64,000 nt of DNA from Gemmatimonadota bacterium (lineage in GTDB: Bacteria > Gemmatimonadota > Gemmatimonadetes > Longimicrobiales > Gaopeijiaceae), in contig JAPOYJ010000069.1 in NCBI GenBank assembly GCA_026706635.1, positions 1 through 64,000 of the forward strand, read 5' to 3'. Numbering within the stretch: position 1 is the first letter of the stretch; the number at the start of each line of letters is the position of its first letter. Position numbers and translations under genes: made by a program. The notes under the pieces were generated by a model. That model was not told the DNA's origin, did not search any database, and was given only the letters and a program-made list of their open reading frames with translations. Shown here in pieces: positions 33,334 to 40,976 of this stretch.

Positions 33334-34730
33334 TAGCTGAAGACGACCACCGCCGCCCCCGTGCCGTCGTACAGCGTCGCCGTGTCGCCAGCGTTGTTCC
33401 ACACCGCCCTCCGGTGCCCCATGTAGTAGCGTTGCCCGTCGGCGCGCCCCGCGCCGGTGTGGACCACGATCCGTCCGCCGGCCTTCAACACGCTGCCCGG
33501 AGGGAAGTGGAAGCAGTGGTTCGCGGCATCGCAGAGCCTCCAGCCGCCGAGTGCACGGTCACCGTCCTCCGCGCTCTCGAGCACAGCGTACTCCCCGTTC
33601 GGGTTCTGGTGGTCGTTACCGGGGGCATCGGCGTGAACGCGCAGACGCAACCGCGCCGCGGTCCGGGGCACGGCCGAGAGGTGCGGCTCGGCTCCTGCAT
33701 GCGCCACAACCTGCCGTTCGGGAGCGACGTGGTAGCTCCCGTTGACTCGTCCGCGGATCTCGACATGCCCGTGCAGGTCGGTCCGGAGCACCGTCGCGCC
33801 CACGGACCGGTAGGCCGCCAGCGCCTCCGGGCGCGGATGACCGTAGCCGTTGTCGCGTCCGACCGAGACCACCACCACCTCCGGGGCCGCGGCATTCAGG
33901 AATTCCCAGGTGAACCCGTTGTCGCTGCCGTGGTGCGCGGCCTTCAGGAGCGCCACGTCGGGGACTGCCTGGAGTCCCACAAGGTGCGTCAGCTGCCGCA
34001 CCTCCGAATCTCCGCTCAGGAACGCTTCGAAGTCTCCGAAGCGGAGCACCAGGGCAACCGAGCGGTCGTTGAGCCCGGCAGTGCCGCGGGGCAGCAGGGG
34101 CAGGACCTCGATCGAGGCGCTCCCGAGCGAGATCGTGCGGGGAGAGGCCTCCAGATAGGAGATGCCGGGCCGGGCGTCGAGGGCGGAGAGCACCCTGCGG
34201 TAGCTTCGGGTCGTGTGAGGGTCGCCGTTGTCCATGTAGAAGCGCACGGGGAACGCCTCGATCACTCCCGCGATCCCGCCGATGTGGTCCGCGTGGGGGT
34301 GCGTGGCGACCAGCAGGTCGATCCGCTCCACGCCCAGCGCCCGCAGGAGCGGCACGATGTCGCCGGGTCCCGCGTCGACCAGCGCCGTCTGTCCCTCGGG
34401 TGCCCGGATGAGCACGGCGTCGCCCTGGCCCACATCGAGAAAGATGATCCGCAGGACGGTATCGGCGGGCGTCGTTCGAGCAGTGCGGAGGAGGGCGCCT
34501 GAACCGTGACGTGCCGGGTCCGCACCCGAAACCGGGAGGTGGGGGGCCGCAGAGGCACCGAGCAGTGCGACCCAGGTCGCAGCCACTCCGAGAACAGTCC
34601 TCCCGAAATGCCGGACGCCGTGGCGATTCCGTGAAGCCTCGGGCGTCGGCACGCAGCGTCCAGGAGAGGGCAGCTCGCCCACCCTCGTCCCGCACCCGGA
34701 CGGACACGGCCCCCTCCTACTCCCAGCCAC
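33330..34730 (-). CDS. Secreted ComEC/Rec2-type MBL-fold hydrolase with lamin-tail-like domain
   Basis: 466 residues from GTG at 34730, fixed by a perfect AGGAGGTGA ribosome-binding site three bases upstream. After a signal-like helix (VLGVAATWVALLGASAAPHL) the MBL domain shows IIFLDVGQGDAVLIRAPEGQ, the metal motif THPHADHIGG, and LLKAAHHGSDNG, as in the nuclease-like domain of ComEC. The C-terminal 120 residues (HADAPGNDHQNPNGEYAVLE ... CFHFPPGSVLKAGGRIVVHT) form a lamin-tail/LTD module that often accompanies extracellular nucleases. Probably an exported phosphodiesterase or nuclease; activity unproven. Confidence 0.85.
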   Translation of the reverse strand: MAGSRRGPCPSGCGTRVGELPSPGRCVPTPEASRNRHGVRHFGRTVLGVAATWVALLGASAAPHLPVSGADPARHGSGALLRTARTTPADTVLRIIFLDVGQGDAVLIRAPEGQTALVDAGPGDIVPLLRALGVERIDLLVATHPHADHIGGIAGVIEAFPVRFYMDNGDPHTTRSYRRVLSALDARPGISYLEASPRTISLGSASIEVLPLLPRGTAGLNDRSVALVLRFGDFEAFLSGDSEVRQLTHLVGLQAVPDVALLKAAHHGSDNGFTWEFLNAAAPEVVVVSVGRDNGYGHPRPEALAAYRSVGATVLRTDLHGHVEIRGRVNGSYHVAPERQVVAHAGAEPHLSAVPRTAARLRLRVHADAPGNDHQNPNGEYAVLESAEDGDRALGGWRLCDAANHCFHFPPGSVLKAGGRIVVHTGAGRADGQRYYMGHRRAVWNNAGDTATLYDGTGAAVVVFSY

Positions 34731-35025
34731 GGCTCACCTCCTCTTGGTGGGTCCAAATGAAATAGCGTCCGCTGGGGCCGGGCAACCCCAGACCCCCGAG
34801 ACGCGCGCCGCTCGCCGCAGCAACTATTGCGCATTGCGCATAGGTTGGGTCTACGAAGCCCCAGCGCTCCTCGAGCGGGGAGAGGTTCCAGCGCTCGCAC
34901 CTGCCGCACACCACCCAGAGGCGTCCCCGCGCGGCGTCGAAGGCGAGGCGCCTGCCGATCTGGAATGACTCGATGACCTCGTTATCGCCGAGCGGCCTGT
35001 GGCAGAAGATGCAGGACCGGTACAT
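34717..35025 (-). pseudogene. Small CxxC protein with replaced C-terminus
   Basis: 102 residues. The N-terminal 54 (MYRSCIFCHRPLGDNEVIES ... LWVVCGRCERWNLSPLEERW) carry two CxxC pairs, C5xxC8 and C40xxC43, typical of a treble-clef or zinc-ribbon family seen in related genomes. After residue 54 the sequence becomes Ala/Gly-rich and unlike that family, and the change coincides with the operator-like motif CAACTATTGCG at 34821. The native C-terminal part is therefore probably lost. The end overlaps the following MBL gene by 14 bases. Confidence 0.55.
34821..34847. promoter_or_regulatory. Operator-like inverted motif, copy 1 (CAACTATTGCG...)
   Basis: CAACTATTGCGCATTGCGCA followed by TAGGTTG. Imperfect inverted repeat AAC-TATTGCG / CGCATA-GGTT. 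Related copies at 43496-43521 (minus strand) and 58470-58497. It lies inside the reading frame of the truncated CxxC protein, right where its homology stops. Confidence 0.45.
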
Positions 35026-35239
35026 GGGGCCAATCTACAACGGGGAACCCGCGGGCGCGGTGGGGCGCTATGGCGTGGCGCGAACCGATACCTTTGCATA
35101 CGTGTCTACGACTGGGACGGCTCGGTGAGGGTGCGGGGGTGGCGCGATGGGCGCTTCCGTGTCTCTCGCTGGTGTAGTCCTGAATGACTTGACCTGACCT
35201 GTCGACTGACGTGACGAACAGATCGAGGAGGAGCTAGGA

Positions 35240-37048
35240 ATGAGCCGGTTTACCGACGCGGAGCGGATTCTGGCGGCAGCGGAGGCCTGGAAGGAGCGCT
35301 GCCTTCTGGGACAGAGGTCGCTCTTCTCGGAGCGGGGATTGTGGACGCGGGAGCGGTTCGAGGAGCTGGATCGGGTGTACATGCAGGCGACGAAACCAGA
35401 GGGCACCCGCGACTTCATGGAGGCGCTAGAGCGGCTGCTCGAGCCCGCTTCGGAGGATGCCAAGTGCCTCTTCGCCGAGATGGCGTGGGTCGTATACCTG
35501 ATCGACTCGCATACCAGGCCCTCTACCAAGCTAGATCGCATCGGCACGATCTGGCGGTGGTCGGGGCGGGATGTCCCCGGTCACGAGCTCTTGAGACCCG
35601 ACATCCTCGGAGCAGGAGTGGTCCGGGTCGTACACCACCAGGTTCAGGAAGTGTACAACTCCTTCGTGCCCGCCATGCTTGACTGGACGGGCAAGGGCGA
35701 AGAGGACCGTCGCGATCTGCTGGAGGAGCCGTGGCACTTCGCGTCGTGGTTCGACGAGGGTCACGCCCAGGGCCGGATGCTGCGCCACGCGCTGCTGTTT
35801 CTGCTCTTCCCGGACACCTTCGAGCCGATCGTGTCGAGTGGTGCGAAGAAGACGATCGCAAATAACCTGGGGGGCTCAAACGGCGAGGACGCCGTAGCCA
35901 TCGACCGCCAGCTGCTAAAGATACGCGAGCGGCTGGAGCGGGAGGCGATCCGACTCGGTGAACCGGCCGAGGTCCACTTCTACCATTCGCCCTACCGGGA
36001 GATGTGGGACTTCAAGAGGGCGGATGACTGGTTCAAGGGGCGCTTCGGCGATGGCGATGCTCGCGTGGGTGATGAACACGAACATCGACGGCGAGAGCCA
36101 CCCCCACCGCCACCGCCGCCTCCGTCGGCATACACCGTAGCCCGCGCCACCAAGGATCTGTTTCTCCCCACCGCCGACTTCGAGCGCTTCCTGCACCTCA
36201 TCAGGACCCGCAAGAACCTAATCCTCCAGGGGCCGCCCGGCACCGGGAAGACCTTCATCGCCAAGCGGCTGGCATGGTGCCTTGTCGGCTGCAAGGACTT
36301 GGACCCCATAGAGATGGTGCAGTTCCACCAGTCCTACGCCTACGAGGACTTCGTGCAGGGGTACCGACCCACCGAGAGCGGCGGCTTCAGGCGCAAGAAC
36401 GGCGTCTTCCACCGCTTCTGCGAGAGGGCACGCGCCAAACCCGGCACACCGCACGTCTTCATCATCGACGAGATCAACCGGGGCAACCTGTCGCGCATCT
36501 TCGGCGAGCTCCTCATGCTGATCGAGTCCGACAAGCGCTGCGAGGAGTACGCGGTCTTGCTCACCTACGCCAAGGCCGACGAGAAGCGCTTCCACATCCC
36601 CGCTAACGTCCACATCCTCGGCATGATGAACACCGCCGACCGATCACTCGCGCTCGTGGACTATGCGCTCAGGCGCAGGTTCGCCTTTGCGACGCTGGAG
36701 CCCGCATACGGCAGCGAGTTCGGCAGGGAGGCGATGCGAGAATACCTCGAGTCCCTCGATCCCAACCCCGTTCCCGCGGTGTTGGTGAAACGGATCATCG
36801 AACGCATGGCCGCTCTCAACGCCGAGATCGAGAAGGACACCGAGCTGGGAAGCGGTTTCCGCATCGGTCACAGCTACTTCGTACCCGGCGGGGACGATGC
36901 GCCGGACGGCGGCGTGCAACCCGCATTCGACGACGAGTGGTACGAGACGATCGTCGACACCCAGATTAAGCCTCTGCTGAAGGAGTACTGGTTCGACTCG
37001 CCGGAGAAGGTCGGCGCCGAGGTTGGCCGGCTCACGGAGGGCGACTGA
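35240..37048 (+). CDS. mcrB: McrB-like AAA+ NTPase of a type IV restriction system
   Basis: 602 residues from ATG at 35240 (GAGGAGGAGC upstream). The N-terminal 280 residues are a specificity domain of unknown fold (FMEALERLLEPASEDAKCLF ...), ending in a poly-proline hinge. The AAA+ motor follows: Walker A GPPGTGKT (about 331-338), Walker B VFIIDEINRGNLSRIFGELL, sensor region GMMNTADRSLALVDYALRRR. McrB motors translocate DNA using GTP in the characterised proteins and activate McrC. The downstream mcrC start overlaps this stop (TGATG), so the pair is coupled. The N-domain differs from E. coli McrB, so target modification is unknown. Confidence 0.88.
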   Translation: MSRFTDAERILAAAEAWKERCLLGQRSLFSERGLWTRERFEELDRVYMQATKPEGTRDFMEALERLLEPASEDAKCLFAEMAWVVYLIDSHTRPSTKLDRIGTIWRWSGRDVPGHELLRPDILGAGVVRVVHHQVQEVYNSFVPAMLDWTGKGEEDRRDLLEEPWHFASWFDEGHAQGRMLRHALLFLLFPDTFEPIVSSGAKKTIANNLGGSNGEDAVAIDRQLLKIRERLEREAIRLGEPAEVHFYHSPYREMWDFKRADDWFKGRFGDGDARVGDEHEHRRREPPPPPPPPPSAYTVARATKDLFLPTADFERFLHLIRTRKNLILQGPPGTGKTFIAKRLAWCLVGCKDLDPIEMVQFHQSYAYEDFVQGYRPTESGGFRRKNGVFHRFCERARAKPGTPHVFIIDEINRGNLSRIFGELLMLIESDKRCEEYAVLLTYAKADEKRFHIPANVHILGMMNTADRSLALVDYALRRRFAFATLEPAYGSEFGREAMREYLESLDPNPVPAVLVKRIIERMAALNAEIEKDTELGSGFRIGHSYFVPGGDDAPDGGVQPAFDDEWYETIVDTQIKPLLKEYWFDSPEKVGAEVGRLTEGD

Positions 37049-38190
37049 TGCCGCCTGGAAACCAGGGGCCGCCCCGCGACGACGGTGACCCCACGGCCCC
37101 TGGAGACCCCGGCGCCATCCCCATCCTCAACGTTTACTACCTCCTCTGCTATGCGTGGAACCATGTCCAGCAGGACGACACTGCGCGCCTTCGGATTCAG
37201 GAGCACGACAAGGCGCAGGATCTGCTCGGCAAGGTGCTCGCCGGGGGCGTCAACCATCTGATGCGGCGGGGACTGGACCGAGGCTACCTGGAGCGTCGCG
37301 AGGATCTGGCCGGGATCCGGGGCAAGCTGGCGGTCAGCGATACGGTCAAGCGGGCGCTCAAGGCGCGGGCGAGAGCGGCCTGCGACTTCGAGGAGCTGTC
37401 GCCGGACATCCCCCGAAATCGCATCCTGCGGGCCTCGATGAGACGCTTGCTTAGCAGAAATGACGTCAATCTGTCAGACAAGGTGCGCAAGGAGGTTCGA
37501 TCAGCCTATCGCAAGATGCCGAGCGTATCGCCGTTGCACCTCACGCGCAGCGCCTTCACCCGCGTCCAGCTCGCAGGGGGCAACCGCAAGCTGTACCGGT
37601 TCCTGCTCTCGGTGTGCTGGCTGATCCACGACAGCATGGTGGTCGATGAGCGGACCGGGCGCTCCGTCTTCCGCGACTTCGTCCGCGACAAGGCGAAGAT
37701 GTGGAGGCTCTTCGAGGACTTCGCGGCCGGGTTCTACCTGCGAGAGCAGCGCACACTCGAGGTCAGGAGACAGAGCCCCATTCAATTCAGAGGCACGGAG
37801 GGGACGACAGAAGCGGACCGCACGCGGATCCCGCGCATGCAGGCGGACCTTGTCCTGAAATCGCCCAATCGCCGGATCATCCTCGACACCAAGTTCTACC
37901 GGACCGTCCTTCCTGACGGCAAGCTCAACTCCGCCCACCTCTACCAGCTCCTAGCCTACCTCCGCAACCGCCAGGCCGCGCGCCCCGACGGACCCCGCCA
38001 CGAGGGAATACTCCTCTACGCCCAGTCCGGCGATCCGGTGCGCGCCGACGTCCACCTCGAAGGCCACCGCATCCAGGCGCGCACCGTCAGCCTCGACCAG
38101 GACTGGGAGCAGATCCACGACGAGATGCTGGCCGTGCTGGACCACCCTCCATCCCGCTCCATCGTGTCCGGGCGGAATCAAGCCGCCTGA
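37048..38190 (+). CDS. mcrC: McrC-like PD-(D/E)XK nuclease of a type IV restriction system
   Basis: 380 residues starting at the ATG that overlaps the mcrB stop. An N-terminal domain (ILNVYYLLCYAWNHVQQDD ... LAGGVNHLMRRGLDRGYLER) matches McrC proteins that contact the McrB ring. The C-terminal nuclease core has MQADLVLKSPNRRIILDTKF, where D and D-T-K are the metal-binding and catalytic residues. It cleaves DNA once recruited by McrB. Together they form a defence module against modified DNA. Confidence 0.88.
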   Translation: MPPGNQGPPRDDGDPTAPGDPGAIPILNVYYLLCYAWNHVQQDDTARLRIQEHDKAQDLLGKVLAGGVNHLMRRGLDRGYLERREDLAGIRGKLAVSDTVKRALKARARAACDFEELSPDIPRNRILRASMRRLLSRNDVNLSDKVRKEVRSAYRKMPSVSPLHLTRSAFTRVQLAGGNRKLYRFLLSVCWLIHDSMVVDERTGRSVFRDFVRDKAKMWRLFEDFAAGFYLREQRTLEVRRQSPIQFRGTEGTTEADRTRIPRMQADLVLKSPNRRIILDTKFYRTVLPDGKLNSAHLYQLLAYLRNRQAARPDGPRHEGILLYAQSGDPVRADVHLEGHRIQARTVSLDQDWEQIHDEMLAVLDHPPSRSIVSGRNQAA

Positions 38191-38358
38191 CCTCACGGAC
38201 GAGGGGCTTCGGCCTCGAAGTCGTCGCGCCCCCGCGCCTTCGGATCCTGGCCCATGGCTCGCAACGTATCGCACCCTCCCGCAGGTACGCACCTCCAGTG
38301 GAGAGTGGGGTCCGTCCGTCGATCATGGCGGACTCCCGTCCAGCAACTCGATGGTGGG

Positions 38359-38407
38359 CTTGGTCACTGACCAAGTAGGGCGCTGACCAAGTCGAGACTG
38401 ACCAAGT
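38359..38407. repeat. TGACCAAGT repeats with palindrome
   Basis: CTTGGTCA-C-TGACCAAG (38359-38375) is an 8-bp inverted repeat with a one-base centre; TGACCAAGT follows again at 38384 and 38399, about 15-16 bp apart. It lies in the 305-bp gap between mcrC and the first PD40 lipoprotein gene. The gap otherwise holds no recognisable gene. It may be an operator array or the remnant of an element end. Confidence 0.6.
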
Positions 38408-38495
38408 GTCTGGCCGCCTTGCGCAATGATCACGCGGCCATCTACACTGCTCGTCGCTCCCTCCCCCAACGCTAGGTCAGGCTAGGAGTCCCGGA

Positions 38496-40280
38496 ATGAG
38501 ACGCCCTACCGCGCTCGCGCTGCTCGCGCTCGCCTCCTGCGAGAGCGCGGAGGCCCCGGCCGCCTGTGGTCCCATCGCGGACGTGACCGTCAACGCGGGC
38601 GAGACCACCGCCGTCGCGGCCTGCTTCAACGATCCGAACGGCGACGTTCTGAGCTACTCGGCCACGTCTTCCGATCCCGGCGTGGCCACGGCCTCCCTGT
38701 CGGACACCACCGTCACCGTCACGGCGGTTGCGCCCGGAGAGGCGACGGTCACGGTCACGGCCTCCGATCCGGGCGGGCTGAAGGGCGAGGAGGCCTTCTC
38801 GGTAACGGTGCCGAACCGGGCTCCGGTGGCGGGGGATCCGATCCCCGACATGGAGGTAGTCGTAGGCAATGCGGTCGAAGTGGACGCCTCGGAGCACTTC
38901 ATCGAACCGGACGGGGAGACGCTGGCCTACTCCGCCGTCTTGTCCGACACGGGTGTAGCCACGGTGTCGGTGTCGGACACCACCGTCATCGTCAGAGCGG
39001 TTGAGCCGGGAAAAGCGACGGTCACGGTCACGGCCTCCGATCCGGGCGGCCTGGAGGGCCAGCAGGACTTCTCGGTAACGGTGCCGAACCGGGCTCCGGT
39101 GGCGGGGGATCCGATCCCCGACATGGAGGTAGTCGTAGGCAATGCGGTCGAAGTGGACGCCTCGGAGCACTTCATCGAACCGGACGGGGAGACGCTGGCC
39201 TACTCCGCCGTCTCCTCCGACACGGCCGTAGCCACGGTGTCGGTGTCGGACAGCACGGTGACGGTCACGGCGCTGGCGGAGGGCACTACGAGCGTGACGG
39301 TCACGGCCATGGATCCCGGCGGGCTGGCCGCTACGCAGACGTTCCAGGTCACGGTCTGGAACCCGCCGCAGCGCCTGACGGATGCAGGAGGCTTCTTGCC
39401 CGTGTGGTCCCCGGACGGGGAGAAGATCGTCTTCATGTCCGACCGCGACGAAGTCCTCGTCTACGAGGTCTATGTGATAGACGCGGGTGGGGACAACGAG
39501 GAGCGCCTGACGGATGCAGGTGGCGCGGTGCCCGTTTGGTCTCCAGACGGAAAGAAGATCGCTTTCATGTCCGACCGCGGGGGCGACGTAGAGATCTATG
39601 TGATGGACGCGGACGGGGACAACGAGGAGCGCCTGACCGAGGAGGGTGGTAATCGCCCCGTGTGGTCCCCGGACGGGACCCGGATCGCTTTCCACTCCGA
39701 CCGCGACGGCGACCACGATGTCTATGTGGTGGACGCGGGCGGAGACAACGAGGAGCGCCTGACCGAGGAGGGCGGTACGGTCCCCGTGTGGTCCCCGGAC
39801 GGGACGCGGATCGCTTTCCACTCCGACCGCGACGGCGACTACGATGGCGACTACGATATCTTTGTGATGGACGCGGACGGGGACAACGAGGAGCGCCTGA
39901 CCGAGGAGGGTGGTAGGGTCCCCGTGTGGTCCCCGGACGGGACCCGGATCGCTTTCCACGCCGACCGCGACGAAATCCGCGACTACGAGGTCTATGTGAT
40001 GGACGCGGACGGAGAGAACGAGGAGCGCCTGACGGATTCAGGTGGCGGGTTGCCCGTGTGGTCCCCGGACGGGACGCGGATCGCTTTCGAGTCCGACCGT
40101 GGCGACGACGTAGAGATCTATGTGGTGGACGCGGACGGAGAGAACGAGAAGCGGCTGACGAACGCAGATGCCTCTGATTTATGGCCCGCGTGGTCCCCGG
40201 ACGGGGATAAGATCGCTTTCTCGTCCGACCGCGATGGCGAGGAATTCGAATTCGATATCTACGTGATTCAGATCAGGTAG
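38496..40280 (+). CDS. Lipoprotein with Ig-like modules and TolB-type PD40 propeller, copy 1
   Basis: 594 residues. Signal peptide with lipobox (ALALLALASC, Cys about 15) preceded by a RR dipeptide. Three Ig/cadherin-like modules of about 91 residues follow (VTVTAVAPGEATVTVTASDP as a repeated phrase), then seven PD40 blades (VWSPDGTRIAFHSDRDGD / YVMDADGDNEERLT) that would close a TolB-like propeller. Such proteins are exported to the outer membrane and probably bind ligands or partners; no enzyme motif. The second and third Ig modules share a 128-base identical stretch, a sign of recent duplication. A near-copy lies at 40957-42504. Confidence 0.85.
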   Translation: MRRPTALALLALASCESAEAPAACGPIADVTVNAGETTAVAACFNDPNGDVLSYSATSSDPGVATASLSDTTVTVTAVAPGEATVTVTASDPGGLKGEEAFSVTVPNRAPVAGDPIPDMEVVVGNAVEVDASEHFIEPDGETLAYSAVLSDTGVATVSVSDTTVIVRAVEPGKATVTVTASDPGGLEGQQDFSVTVPNRAPVAGDPIPDMEVVVGNAVEVDASEHFIEPDGETLAYSAVSSDTAVATVSVSDSTVTVTALAEGTTSVTVTAMDPGGLAATQTFQVTVWNPPQRLTDAGGFLPVWSPDGEKIVFMSDRDEVLVYEVYVIDAGGDNEERLTDAGGAVPVWSPDGKKIAFMSDRGGDVEIYVMDADGDNEERLTEEGGNRPVWSPDGTRIAFHSDRDGDHDVYVVDAGGDNEERLTEEGGTVPVWSPDGTRIAFHSDRDGDYDGDYDIFVMDADGDNEERLTEEGGRVPVWSPDGTRIAFHADRDEIRDYEVYVMDADGENEERLTDSGGGLPVWSPDGTRIAFESDRGDDVEIYVVDADGENEKRLTNADASDLWPAWSPDGDKIAFSSDRDGEEFEFDIYVIQIR

Positions 40281-40384
40281 ACTGGGGTCCTCTGGCTCAA
40301 CCTGCTGGTTCTTCTCGAAGGTCGACCGCAAGTTCGGAGCGCGGACCGCGGAGCATCTGTCCCGGGTGCCGGAGGGACGTCGCG
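40252..40384 (+). repeat. Downstream flank of lipoprotein copy 1, duplicated at 42476-42616
   Basis: From the last codons of the lipoprotein gene (GATATCTACGTGATTCAGAT) through GACTGGGGTCCTCTGGCTCA to GACGTCGCGCATCTGGA the sequence is essentially identical at 42476-42616. The duplicated unit therefore includes the 3' flank, which leads into a fragment of an ATPase gene. Confidence 0.85.
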
Positions 40385-40530
40385 CATCTGGAGCGCCTCG
40401 CCGAGGTCGCCGACGCGATCATGGAGTGCGTACCGTTCGTCACCGTCACCGGGCTGCGGCAGTCGGGCAGGCCCGCGCTCTGCCACGCCGCCTTCCCGAA
40501 GCTCCCGCATGTGGATAGCCAAAGCTGACT
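40384..40530 (+). pseudogene. Fragment of an AAA/DUF4143-type ATPase, N-terminus
   Basis: The frame reads HLERLAEVADAIMECVPFVT, then VTGLRQSGRPALCHAAFPKL and PHVDS before a TGA. In ATP-binding proteins with a DUF4143 domain the matching region is the N-terminus with Walker A G-P-R-Q-S-G-K-T-T-L; here it is degraded (G-L-R-Q-S-G-R-P-A-L). Only about 48 residues remain. It is fused at the DNA level between the lipoprotein flank and an aldo/keto reductase fragment. Non-functional. Confidence 0.6.
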
Positions 40531-40549
40531 TGTAAGCCACCACCTCTTG

Positions 40550-40976
40550 CAAGGCGGCCCCTGGGCAAGACGGGAGTATCGGTCAGCCCCCTGGGTCTGG
40601 GCGGAAACAGGCTCCTCACCTGGCCGGATGGACGGGACGAGTCCGCGCGCCTCGTCGAGCGAGCGCTGGATCTGGGGGTCGCATTCTTCGACACGGCGCG
40701 ACTCTACCCGAAGAGCGAGGTTCGTCTCGGCCAGGCGCTGCGGGAGCGTCGCGAAGAGGTCTTTCTGGCGAGCAAGACCCACGCCGGGGATCGCGCGACG
40801 GCTTTGGCCCACCTGGGTGAGACCCTTCGGCGGCTGAAGACCGACCATCTCGACCTATGGCAGCTGCACGACGTGAGGACCGACGACGAGGTGCGCCGGA
40901 TCTTCGGTGCCGGAGGGGCGATCGAGGCTCTCGTGGCAGCCAGGCGGGAGGGGCTGGTGCGCTACCTCCCTACCGT
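40550..40976 (+). pseudogene. Aldo/keto reductase, N-terminal fragment fused to lipoprotein copy 2
   Basis: The peptide LARRPLGKTGVSVSPLGLGG, FFDTARLYPKSEVRLGQAL and FLASKTHAGDR is a typical aldo/keto reductase N-terminus, including the catalytic Asp and Tyr (FDTARLY), Lys (ASKTH) and DHLDLWQLHD. It has no start codon of its own, and after REGLVRYL it passes directly into the signal peptide of the second PD40 lipoprotein, so the C-terminal half of the barrel is missing. It is dead as a reductase, but its end may now serve as translation start for the lipoprotein. Confidence 0.75.

Noticed and set aside
38359-38407. CRISPR array at the TGACCAAGT repeats
   Set aside because: Repeats are only 9 bp with 6-7 bp between them, and no cas genes are present.
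38472-39959. 495-residue repetitive frame opposite lipoprotein copy 1
   Set aside because: Its repeats simply mirror the PD40 and Ig repeats of the real gene on the other strand.
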